64,000 nucleotides of DNA. Source: Clarkia xantiana subsp. parviflora. Its lineage: Eukaryota; Streptophyta; Magnoliopsida; Myrtales; Onagraceae. The position numbers were made by a program, and so were the translations under genes. This document shows positions 46,277-56,866 of the stretch, piece after piece. The first letter of the stretch is position 1. Each line of letters starts with the position of its first letter. Below the pieces are notes generated by a model that was given only the letters and a program-made list of their open reading frames with translations, searched no databases and had not been told where the DNA came from. The DNA is taken from positions 6,678,763 through 6,742,762 of the forward strand of contig JAPTYO010000007.1 in NCBI GenBank assembly GCA_036873135.1. The letters are read 5' to 3'.

Positions 46277-49200
46277 TCACTTGGAGGACTTTTTCTTCCC
46301 AGACTTCTCTTTTTTAATTTTTTTTGTCTTTTTTAAATTTCTTCAATTTCGGACCATCACCATCATTCATCAAGTGCTCGAATTCTTCAAGGCTCGCAAA
46401 TGGCGAAACCCCAGATTTCCGTTTCTTTGGTTTCTTCAAGCTATCACCATCGTCGTCATCACCATCCTCAACATCACCAATAGCCACATCATCAATCTCC
46501 TCCACGTCATCAATATCATCGGGTGCATCAAAATCAATGTCTTCCTCATCATCTGAAGGACCATCCATGTCCACATCACTTGCATCGCTGACCAAGTCAT
46601 CATCATCATCAATTCCAACTCTGTCCAAGTCGTCATAATCGTACTCACCTTCCTCTTTATCGGAGAGGTCAGCTTCGTCTATGATATTCGATATCTCCTC
46701 ATTATCGCTCTCGTCTCCTCCGTCTACTTCGAACAGCTCCTCTGCATCTTCATCTTCTATTCCCTTCTTTTTCTTCTTCTGCTTCTTCGTGGTGCTCATC
46801 TTGTTCAAGTAGAACTTGTGGAACACCACGTCCTCGGGAGGCACATCAGTTTCTGCTAGCGACAGAAGCTCCGGCCCGATCAAATGGTTGTTCATTTCAA
46901 GCTGGATCATTTAGCAAAAAAAATAGTTTTTAAATATGAAATTGATCAAAATGCAACCTCTCAAGAACTTGAAAATCAGGAACCAAGATCCAATCAACAC
47001 CCATGATTCTTTATATAAGCCAAATTTTAAAATTTTGAGGCGTAAAAATGAAGTTTTACAGATTTCTGAAATCTGAAAATGATAAAAATGCAACCTTTCA
47101 AGAATTTCAAAATCAAATACCACGATACAATGAATACCCATGAGTTTGATATATACCAAGCTAAAATTTTCAAATTTTTGGGGAAAATATGAGTTTGATA
47201 TATTTATTAGATTTGAAAGTGGCGACCTTTCAAGAGCTTGAAAGATGCAAACTAAAGACCAAGATCCAATCAATAATTATGATTCTTACCTTTTTAGCAG
47301 GTTCGATTTGAGAACCACCGTGCCATGTCATCTCCATTTGCGGCATCATCATCATCGTCATCATTATCCGAACTAGACACTGGAGCCTCATCATCCTCAT
47401 CTTCTGAAGAACCATCTTCCATATTGTCATCTCCATTGGTTCCATTATTTTGTTGGTTTGGCTCGGTGTCGACTTCAGTGTCACCTTCTTCCTTGATATC
47501 TTCAAAATGCTCGACCTCGTCATCAACTGCCTCGCTCTGCTGCACCATGTTCCTGCATGATCCCGGTGTTTAGTTCAGTAAATCACCAAAGATAAGAATC
47601 ATCTTTCAATACGTCACTTAACTTCTTCATTCATGAACCCATGTTATTTCTCGATTCCTAACTATATTCTGGGTTTTATGAAAATACGGATATTTTTGCC
47701 CTCTTTAACAAAATACGTCAAGTTTGAAAAGGTGACAGAGCACAGGGTCCACAAATTTGTTAAGTTTCAGTTTGTTATTTGTGAAAAAAGAGAGCTTAGT
47801 ATGGTTTTAGCAATTCGCAAAAAGTTTGGTATGCTATTTGGTAATTAACCCTTTCAGAAAAGGTTACAAATTTAGAAGAATGGGTAAAAAGTGAAAGTCG
47901 GGTCTTGCTTACCATAAAGGCGGCCTCGCTTTAAGTAGTAGCTCGGAGAGAAGAAAGAGATAACCACAAGCATAATTTGGTGGTAGCTGCAAAGCCACCT
48001 GTTGATACAAAACAGAGTTACTTTGGTGTCTAGATTGTCCAACAAGCAAGTTACTGATAACAGCAATTCTTTACGAACCTGCAATAGGCGCTTTGAAAAG
48101 GCAGCAACACGATTTAAGTTAACGTCATTTTTCATTGCCCTCAGAATTAGTCCAATAAACATTTCCGCCTGAAGTGTTACAGATATTACAAAATTAACAC
48201 CAAAGGAGGTCAAGTTTGTTAATCCCTTGACGAACAAAAAAACAAGCCAAAAACAAAACAAAAACTCATGTGACTTGCCTTGGAAGAATGCATGGCAGCC
48301 GGGAGTAGAAGCTTAGAGTACAAGGCACTGTAAAATCGATCACTAACAACCTGATTTTTTGATGAAATTTTATCGAGAAGCGTTAAAGCTTGAATTCCCA
48401 CATTAAGATTCTTTGAATGCACCTGCATGGATATGTAAAAATTATATTCACCTCCAAATGGCAGAAATCCACATATAAAGGGAAAATGGAGTTGTGCCAA
48501 TTTCAGCAAAAAAAAAAAAAAAATGGAGTTGTGCCAACTGCCAATGTGGGGATAGCCCCCGTTTATGTGATTTTTCTTTAAAAACCTCAAAATGTTTCAA
48601 TGTCCTTCAACACTTTCCATTAATTTAAAAAAAAAAAAAAATCAAAAAAATCGTCAAAACTCTTTTTTTTTTGTTTCTTTCAAATTAACCAATTTTTTAA
48701 AGTTAGATTTTTTGAACTGATATCTTAGCTTTTGAACTCACCAGCTTGAAGAGCAATGGGGTTTGCACCTCAACAATGTCATCAGCCTCGCTGCTTGAAA
48801 CAAACGGGAATGCTCTATTTACACCCTGGAAAATATATTCAAAAGAACTTAATAACAATACACCTGAGAAATCTTAATATGATCCAAATAGGGTTGAGTA
48901 CTTGGTACTTACGGTCAAAAGGGCAGACAAAATCCGTGAATCCAATTCTATATGAGATTCGGATTCATTCTTTTGCTCTTCAACAGTTGTAACCTTTTTA
49001 CCGCTTTTTACTGCTCCATTCTTTTGTTTTCTTACTCGCACCTGCCTCAGTAATCAGCACCTGAAAATTTTACAGTCAAATTAGTTATCATCCCAGTAAA
49101 GTAGATAATAATCCCCAGATAACTCTTAGAAATTAACAACTAACAGACATGAATCGGAAGTTACCTTAAACAATGCGAAATAGACATCTATTAACCGTTT

Positions 49201-50816
49201 TGCCACCTTTGGTCCATCTCCTTTATGACCAAGACGAATTTGACTGAGGAAATTAACCTAAACATATCACAATTACATCTAATTACTACTTTTAATACAA
49301 GTAATTAGGATTCATCTATGAAACACTTGAAAGGGCTTCAATAAAATCTCGATTTTTTTTGGTCTATTGGAATAACCCAGTAACATGAAGGGCTTTAAAG
49401 TGATCAAGAAGCATAAGCGGCCATACTTCACATTTTTTTTAAATAAAAGAACGTATGAAATACTTACAGCATGGTACTTTGCTCGTATTCCCAAGTGCGG
49501 CCGAAAAAAGAAAAGTATCCACCTCATCAACCACAACAGCCTGCAAAAGAATATGTTCACTTGATGTCAAAGTAAGGAGAGACCACGCATAACTGCAACA
49601 GAGCAAATTTGAAATACAAAATGATACCTTCATGTTGGGATGCTCCGATAAAAGGTTAGACAAGTGAAAATCAGCATTGGATGCACCCTTGTTTTGAGGA
49701 TCCCCGGGCTGCAATTGTCGGAAGAAGCGAGAGTAAATATAAGGACTGATATTAAGATTATTAAGGATAAAGATCTGCAGATGATTTATAAACTTACTTT
49801 GTTAACCAAAGCAGAGAGTAATCTCCGCTCCTGCTCTGATTTGCTTTTAAGTAATTGATATATAGTCTGCAAGAGAAAAAATTATATATTTTGAGCATAT
49901 TTACAGCAACGGAGTGAACCAAAATGAAAGTACTATACAAACTTAAATGTGAGCTCTGGATAAGAGACCAACCTTCAAGGACTTATCTTTTAGAACTGGT
50001 AACATGTCCCTTGATGCTTCTTCAAGGGAGAAAATAAACCTCTCATATCTGAAAGGTGCACAAATATTGTATATAATTGATAAATAAAAGAGCATCAACA
50101 ACAAATTTGGATGAAGTGACCCCATAAAAATGACAACGGAGCACACACCTCTGCTTTAAGCACTCCTCCCAATACCAGAAGAGTAAAAGAGAGTAACCAT
50201 CCTTGTTTTCAGGAAGATGATCCAACGGCCTTTGCATGAGTGTCTTCAGCTTCCGATCAGGTATTAAACTATCGACAGACAATAAGAGGTGGCATTTAGC
50301 ATATTCAGTCACAGGTTTGAGAAGAAAAAATAGAACTCCTAAACATAAAGATCATCTAACAAATTGACAGAAACCAAATTTCTACTTTTTGCATAGAGAA
50401 AGAGAGAGAACCTTGAAACAAACAGTTCCTTCAATACTTCAAAACCAGTTAAGGCATGGCGCTTTCCCACTTTTGATGCCACAAGTCCTGCAAAAAAAAA
50501 TCCAAATTTTAGGTACAATTGGTGTTCCATCTCTAGATGCCTGGATATGTTTATATACAACATTAAGCTCAAATTGGAACATGCATTATTTTAGCACTAA
50601 TAACAGCATGAATTGAAATGCAAAGAGCTAACAGTTATATCAGTTAAGATTATCTAAACTTAAGCAACATTTGTGAGACTACATCTCTTTGCTTCATTTC
50701 AAATGCAAAATTTGTGAGACTACATCTCTTTGCTTCATTTCAAATGCAAAATTCAAACCAAATCGAACATACCCACAAGACCATCAAGCGCCCGGACATT
50801 GGCAATCGGAAAACAT
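46277..50816 (-). pseudogene. SWA2/NOC1 (CCAAT-binding factor family) pseudogene, 5' truncated
   Basis: Fifteen exon-like blocks on the minus strand keep order and splice sites: 50816-50773, 50487-50412, 50268-50149, 50048-49973, 49866-49798, 49708-49628, 49540-49468, 49257-49165, 49060-48913, 48825-48742, 48422-48279, 48168-48079, 47998-47913, 47552-47290 and from 46901. They resemble Noc1/Mak21/SWA2, a nucleolar 60S assembly factor (VASKVGKRHALTGFEVLKEL, LLFWYWEECLKQRYERFIF, AMKNDVNLNRVAAFSKRLLQ, acidic tail). It is broken. The N-terminal exons are absent. There is one extra T at 49504-49509, a frame break near 49016-49045, loss of a conserved segment with a frame break near 47325, and a shift in the A-run at about 46311-46325. 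Splice sites are well kept, so decay is recent. Assembly error could explain the homopolymer shifts, but not the missing parts. Confidence 0.8.
50670..50751. repeat. 41-bp tandem duplication
   Basis: Two perfect copies (50670-50710 and 50711-50751) of a unit starting TTTGTGAGACTACATCTCTT, inside an intron of the SWA2-like pseudogene. Confidence 0.95.
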
Positions 50817-50839
50817 CTTAAGAGCAAAAAATAAATTAG

Positions 50840-51001
50840 TGTTTTCCATCTTTTTGTTGTTTAAAAGTTAAAGACACTAATTTAAAGCAAAAATCAGTTG
50901 GAAAAGTGGATAGTAACAAAACTGATAGTTGGCGCACTAAATATCAACATTCAACATAAGTGATTAGCAACATGACCTATAATTGGAACTGGTCGTGTTT
51001 T
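50840..51001. mobile_element. Partial MITE of the FAB1-intron family
   Basis: The right-arm words of the 27500-27867 element recur here: AGTGGATAGTAACAAAACTG, TATCAACATT, and GTGATTAGCAACATGACCTA. The left arm is weak. It lies where the SWA2-like and CIA30-like pseudogenes both lose their 5' parts. Confidence 0.5.
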
Positions 51002-51029
51002 CTTGGTATTCTCGGCAAAGTCATTACTT

Positions 51030-52269
51030 TTCGGCAGAATTTCACTGATTTGATATTTCTAACTTCCCACATTAAATACATCTTCAATTTCAACTCGAAG
51101 GAAAGCTCAAAAGATGGCATCTGTATTCTGATTCAGAATACGGAGGTAAACATCTGTTTCATGTTTATATCTCATACATTTCAAACAAGTGACAACTAAT
51201 CAACATGAGAGTTATTGTCTTCGGGCTTATCGTCGGCTTCTCTGGAGATTGCAGATGTTGAAGATGGATTAAAAGGTACCAATTTTCTTTTCAATACCTC
51301 AATACAGTTATCTTTGATACAAAAGCTGCCTCCTTATAAAGCCTTTTTCTTTCAACCATCAACTGAACTAAGTGTTAACTTTTCTTTCTGCTGATACCTG
51401 ATCATATGCTACATACATTTAATTCAGGTGCTCTGCATTTTTTTTGGGTAGGTGTATTTTCAGGTAATCTCTCCCTAGATGTCGGGGAAGACTCGGACTG
51501 GAATATCAGACGGGGTGGTTTCTGCGGAATGCAGTCCAAAAAGGTCTATCATTTCCCTAACTGTCTTGAAAATTATAAATTTTGCCTCACCTTGTAAAAG
51601 ATGAATCTTGCTCCATCTTTTTCCACTGAATCCTCAAGAACTATGTAGATGCATCTCTTGATCATTATCCTATTTTCTTCTGCAGTTTGATGGCTTCATC
51701 AATTTGGAACCATATGATACCATAGCTCTAAGGCTTAGAGGAGATGGAAGATGCTACATTTTCACTGTACTTCTCCATTGCTTGGTTTCCTTCATTTGTG
51801 GGTTTTCAACCTCTAGACTAGTTCTTACTCAGATCTAGAACTCTTTGCAGATCTACACAGAGATCTGGGTTAATTCACCCGGACAGCTAGAGGATAATTC
51901 ATGGCAGTCTTTCGTTTTCCTTCCAAAAGATAATTGGTACATTGCAAAGGCAAGTCCTTTCTTTTATTACCCAATACATTTTTCTGGGGTAATGCATGGC
52001 AAGCTATTTGTGAGGCAAGGCCGGGTTTTGTGAGGCAAGGCCAAGCTAGATTGTTTAAAAATATAACCTTTTGTTTCTTTAAAAATGCGAATTTTATATG
52101 ATGCAATCTTAGATTATGCGACCCGACAGCGGGGCGAACCAAACACCTCCTAAACCGTGAACACATAAATGGCTCGGTATTGCAGATTCCACCGAACCGA
52201 TACTTGCCAACTGGTGATTTCACGATCGAGCTTGACTGGATTAAGCTCTATGCCAGAAAATATTCGTAA
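51030..52269 (+). pseudogene. Complex I intermediate-associated protein 30 (CIA30) pseudogene
   Basis: Exon-like blocks: about 51030-51150, 51225-51275, 51452-51543, 51686-51766, 51851-51949 (GC donor AAG/GCAAGT) and 52186-52269. Motifs match plant CIA30/NDUFAF1, a mitochondrial complex I assembly factor: [68 protein letters not shown] and FTIELDWIKLYA. It is damaged. The first block shifts frame after FNFNSKE at about 51101-51106 (the next frame reads LKRWHLYSDSEYG). The second block lacks an AG acceptor (CTTCGG). The usual stretch between RYLPT and the final DWIK block is missing, and the N-terminus is not recognisable. Confidence 0.75.
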
Positions 52270-52405
52270 ATCTTTAAGTATGATTAAGGATAAACTTGAA
52301 ATAACCCTAAATTATAGTGAATTACAAAATATATATGTGTATATATAGGCATAGTTATTAATACTTAATAGTAGAGATCAGTTATTGAATTTAGAATATT
52401 AACTT

Positions 52406-52478
52406 GCCCGTCTAGCTCAGTTGGTAGAGCGCAAGGCTCTTAACCTTGTGGTCGTGGGTTCGAGCCCCACGGTGGGCG
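52406..52478 (+). tRNA. tRNA-Lys (anticodon CUU), copy 1
   Basis: 73 nt with full cloverleaf. Acceptor arms GCCCGTC and GGTGGGC pair with wobble, the D arm is GCTCAGTTGGTAGAGC, and the anticodon stem CAAGG/CCTTG holds the loop CTCTTAA with anticodon CTT. The T arm is GTGGGTTCGAGCCCCAC. A TTTTTT Pol III terminator follows at once. Confidence 0.97.
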
Positions 52479-52509
52479 TTTTTTGTTGTTGTATATCTTG
52501 TAACATACA

Positions 52510-52620
52510 TATAAATCATATTCTACTTTTTCACCTTATTATACCTATCCTAAACCGAGCTTCCTTATATTCTACTTTTTCACCTTATACCTATCTACCC
52601 TAAACCGAGCTTCCTTCCTT
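52510..52620. repeat. Short imperfect tandem duplication between the tRNA genes
   Basis: TTCTACTTTTTCACCTTAT and CCTAAACCGAGCTTCCTT occur twice in the same order within about 110 bp. Confidence 0.7.
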
Positions 52621-52797
52621 CTTCAACGATCCAAAGCACTAATTACAATCCTGTCAAGTTACCAAAACACTTACAGATATTCCATTTCATATGACACCAA
52701 GTAACAATGTTGGTAGTATAGAATTGGTTCAATGTAGAAATATTTAACATTCAGTTATATATTGGTAGAAAGTACAAGGATACATACATTCACATAA

Positions 52798-52870
52798 GCC
52801 CGTCTAGCTCAGTTGGTAGAGCGCAAGGCTCTTAACCTTGTGGTCGTGGGTTCGAGCCCCACGGTGGGCG
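52798..52870 (+). tRNA. tRNA-Lys (anticodon CUU), copy 2
   Basis: Identical over all 73 nt to the copy 392 bp upstream, including anticodon CTT, and followed by a T7 terminator. The flanks do not match, so this is not a simple recent duplication of a longer block. Confidence 0.97.
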
Positions 52871-52949
52871 TTTTTTTAACACTTAGTCTTAAGGATTCAA
52901 TTTGGTGTACGGTGTAATATCAACCCTAAAATTGCCAGAAATGAATGGA

Positions 52950-53880
52950 AATATACAAAACTGACCAGTCATAAACAGTAGGACTTCTAGGCTCTGCTCG
53001 TCCTGCTACCCGCTCCGATGCTGCTTTCCAGTCACCGACTTATCGTAATCCAAACTTGCCATCTCTGTTGAATCGTGAAAGGTCAGCATTAGACACCAAT
53101 GTGCATTTTTTATAGTTTATATGATTATTTAGTTGAAATAATAGCAAGAATAGTCATTTACATTGTTCAGAAAGATTAACTGGGAAGCTAAAACAGTTCT
53201 TAGAGATGTGTTCATGAATTTTAAAACAAGTACCTCGAAATCAAAATCAAGTAAGGAATGCTACTTTTAAATTATTGTTCATACTATAAAATTAGCAAAA
53301 TCAGTCAAGATCTCCAAATATAAACCCTAGTTATAACTAATTATTTATATACAAAGAGCTTAAGAGCATAAGGCTTTCAGTGTTAGCATCTAACAGAACA
53401 TCACATTCCAAATAAACAAAAAACCTACTCAGCATCGAAAACCCAGCAATTATCAGTTGCTAATTTTCTGAAAAAACACAATTTTGAATCAGTAATATAA
53501 TATGGAGGTGGAATCAGATCGCATCAGCAGGGGATTCTACAAAGCAAGCTCGATTCTACAAAGCAAGCTGCGATTCTAAACCCTAAACAACAAATTCCTA
53601 AATCAGCATCGAAAACCCAGTAATTAGCAGTTGCTAACGCAATTTTGAATCCCTAATATCAATATGGAGGTGGAAATCAGATCGCACCGGTAGGAGCAGG
53701 GGGTGAATCAACAAAGCAAGCTCGATCTTTTAGATATAGTGATGATACTGAAGCTCCGAGTTACGGCGACATGCTGATGAGCAGACCCAGGGTTTTCTGC
53801 GGAGAATTCGAACTTGCGGAGGCCGGAATCGGGGACCGGACCGGCCAAGGTTCATCCCAGAGCTTGTGGAGGAAACCCAT
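52950..53880 (-). pseudogene. Dormancy/auxin-repressed (DRM1/ARP-like) pseudogene
   Basis: The minus strand opens with ATG at 53880 reading MGFLHKLWDE, the fixed start of DRM1/ARP proteins. It then shifts frame at about 53849-53853, after which LAGPVPDSGLRKFEFSAE and VAVTRSFSI continue in the next frame. The conserved end, AEPRSPTVYDW, is found at 52965-52996. The middle is disordered, and a roughly 165-bp imperfect tandem duplication (about 53433-53600 against 53604-53740) interrupts it. DRM1 proteins are small cytosolic plant proteins that rise in dormant or auxin-starved tissue. This copy cannot encode one as it stands. Confidence 0.65.
53433..53740. repeat. Imperfect tandem duplication of about 165 bp
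   Basis: CAGCATCGAAAACCCAG, CAGTTGCTAA, ATATGGAGGTGGAA.TCAGATCGCA and ACAAAGCAAGCTCGAT occur twice in the same order. It lies inside the DRM1-like remnant. Confidence 0.8.
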
Positions 53881-53889
53881 CTGTTGCTA

Positions 53890-55068
53890 TGGTGGTGGCC
53901 TGGTGGGAGATCTAATTGAGAAGAGAATTCAGTGAAGTTGATTATGGGTTGAGAGTAGAGGACTTTCTTTTGCAAGGAAGAGATGCTTCTTGCTTGCATG
54001 ATTGCAGTCAAACATGGTCTCTTGAATCTTGGAGGGATCACGAATCGATGATGGAGAGATAGATACAAAATATTTTTTTCTTAATTATAATTATTTGTTT
54101 AATTTATTAAAATTTAATCTACTTACTTTTCAAATTTTATTAAATAAATAAAAAGTTTATTAAATCAAAGTTCACAAAATGTAAGAAAGTCCACCACCAG
54201 CGGTGTAAACGAATCGTCGAATATCTAACAAACCCGACTCGAATCATTTTACTTAAATTTAATTTAGATTGATTTTTTCAAGTTCGAGCTCGGCTCGACT
54301 CGTCAAACTTAAACTTGTTTATTAAATCATAAAAGATGCATGTTAGCTCAAATTCGACTCAATAACTAGTGTGCGATTATATTTTAATAAATAATATTAT
54401 CTAAAACTCGAATAAGCTTGAACTCGACTCGAAAATCTTTTAGATAGAAACGAACTAGATTATGCTTGATAACCTCTCAAGTAGATTATAAATAAACTCG
54501 TACTCGATTCGGTACCAAAAAATATTCAATTCAAAATTCAGCAAGTCGAATTCGAATATCGAACGAATCGATCTTCACTCGCTTACAACCCTACATCCAA
54601 GTATTATGAAATCAAAGTTTACCAAAAAAAATTGGAGGGAGCATGAGCCAATTAGTTTTTTAAATTTAAGAGACTCCAACTTGCAAAACTCCTTTATGTT
54701 AAGGGCTCCGGTCACTCAAAGACACCAACTCCAAGAATCCCACACCGGCTTTATCAACAGAAAATATGCAGAATATAAAGTGTGAATGCTTTAGTACCCA
54801 CTACCGAGCTTTGTAACTATGGCTTGTAACCCAAGTGGGGGTATTAAATTGCTGGGATTGTGGGCTATAATCTCCCCTAGCCGGGCTCGCTCTACCGCCT
54901 TGCCTTCAACTAATTGTGTGGTGGCCCGTTGGGCTTTGGCAAATTAAAGGCCTTAGCTTCTCGGTCCTCGTTCACCCAATATAAGAAGGATAACGAGTCG
55001 GTGTTGTGCTAGTCCGACGTAGCTAGGTGAGCCTAGCCCATTAAAAAACTATCAATTTTTTTTAATAA
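53890..55068. other. Intergenic DNA with unclassified repeat remnants
   Basis: About 54240-54560 is rich in TCGACTCG and AACTCGACTCG words of the kind found in old plant transposons, but no ends could be set. A CCACCACCAGCGGTG word near 54191 resembles the SINE head. No gene is supported. Confidence 0.4.
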
Positions 55069-55077
55069 AATTTAAAA

Positions 55078-55674
55078 GGGTTAACAGATCTTTTGGTTCA
55101 TAATGTTTGACCACAGGTTTTTTGGTCCATGATGTTTGATTATTTTTGGGTTTTTGGTCTATGCTGTTTTTTTACCTAATTTTGGTACCATATGTTTGCA
55201 GATTTTTCTAATTTTGGTCCGACCGTTACATTCCGTCCATTTTTTCTGTTAAGTGACATGTGCAAGTCACGTGATCCACCCTAAACTTTCAATTTTGTTC
55301 AAATTTGGGAGAATTGACCAATTGAAAGTTTTGGTGGATCACATGATTTGCACATGTCACTTAACAGAAAAAATGGACTGAATGTAACAGTCGGTCCGTC
55401 CATTTTTTCTGTTAAGTGACATGTGCAAGTCACGTGATCCACCCTAAACTTTCAATTTTGTTCAAATTTGGGAGAATTGACCAATTGAAAGTTTTGGGTG
55501 GATCACGTGATTTGCACATGTCACTTAACAGAAAAAATGGACTGAATGTAACGGTCGGACCAAAACTAGAAAAATCTGCAAACATATGGTACCAAAACTA
55601 TGCAAAAAAAAAAAACATTATGAACCAAAACCAAAAAGTAATCAAACATTATGGACCAAAAGACAAATTAACCC
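55078..55674. mobile_element. MULE-type MITE with perfect 9-bp TSD
   Basis: A 597-bp element beginning GGGTTAACAGATCTTTTGGT and ending with TTAACCC, flanked by AATTTAAAA at 55069-55077 and 55675-55683. The arms carry inverted ATTATGGACCAAAAGAC-like words. The centre holds two copies of a hairpin unit (about 55237-55392 and 55396-55553) pairing CTGTTAAGTGACATGTGCAA with its complement. There is no coding capacity. Ends and TSD size agree with the Mutator superfamily. Confidence 0.88.
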
Positions 55675-55683
55675 AATTTAAAA

Positions 55684-56217
55684 CTACATTTTTACTGAGC
55701 CAGTCCATCAAAACGGCACTTTCATCATTTTATATCTAAATTTTTCAAAATGTAAATAAAAGAGTCCAAACTCCAAATCACATGATTTGCACATGTCACT
55801 TAACAGAAAAAATGGACTGAATGTAACGGTTGGTCCGTCCATTTTTTCTGTTAAGTGACATGTGCAAGTCACGTGATCCACCCTAAACTTTCAATTTTGT
55901 TCAAATTTGGGAGAATTGACCAATTGAAAGTTTTGGGTGGATCACGTGATTTGCACATGTCACTTAACAGAAAAAATGGACTGAATGTAACGGTCGGACC
56001 AAAACTAGAAAAATCTGCAAACATATGGTACCAAAACTATGCAAAAAAAAAAACATTATGAACCAAAACCAAAAAGTAATCAAACATTATGGACCAAAAG
56101 ACAAATTAACCCAATTTAAAACTACATTTTTACTGAGCCAGTCCATCAAAACGGCACTTTCATCATTTTATATCTAAAATTTTCAAAATGTAAATAAAAG
56201 AGTCCAAACTCCAAACA
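55684..56217. repeat. Partial duplicate of the MITE and its right flank
   Basis: The right flank (CTACATTTTTACTGAGCCAG onward) is followed by a third copy of the hairpin unit (about 55836-55992), a second right end of the MITE, and the same flank again (from 56112). This is a tandem duplication of roughly 430 bp next to the element. Confidence 0.8.
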
Positions 56218-56866
56218 ATACGTAAGATTATAGTCTAGAATTGCCACCCATTTTTTTCATTTTATATCTAAAATTTTCAAACTGTGAGTCTAAGTAGAAG
56301 AATCTAAACATTACACTGTAGCCCATTTAGCATTCATCTAATTCTCAAAAAAATCTAAAATTCTTCTAGCTAAAGATATGGCAATTTCAGATCAGTGCCA
56401 AGCGCTGAGTAATATATGAAACGCACGTGTTAATCGTTGACAACTCATAATCCCCATCAAATTCTTGGTGTCCATGCATTCTTATTTATCAGCTAGCACC
56501 CATGTTTTGACCAACAATTCTGGTCCTCTTTTCTTTTGCAGACGTGCATCAACATCAGATTAACGGCAAATAAATGAACCATTTAAACACAAACGAAGTC
56601 AGAAATTCTGTTCATAAATAAGAATACGAGAAAGACCCCATAGATACCAATACATGGTCAAATAGTTTCTCAACAACATTAAGTATGCATATATATCGAT
56701 TACTACACAATTAACTCATAAACCGACTTAATTATAGCACGATGAGCCTCAAATACCGAACATTACGTAACAAGGTTGAAATTGAGTATCCAACCGAGTT
56801 TACTTCGGCCGCAAGGCACCTCATCGATGGACCTGCATTTCTTCGAGAATCGAAACCGAGACGAGA
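56218..56866. other. NSP1 copy 1 downstream region
   Basis: Presumed 3' UTR and flank of the minus-strand GRAS gene. It is repeated almost unchanged at about 59795-60439. No gene is supported. Confidence 0.6.

Noticed and set aside
55416..56061. Two ORFs with the same 65-residue start
   Set aside because: They are by-products of the repeated hairpin unit in a MITE, with no codon-use signal or family match.
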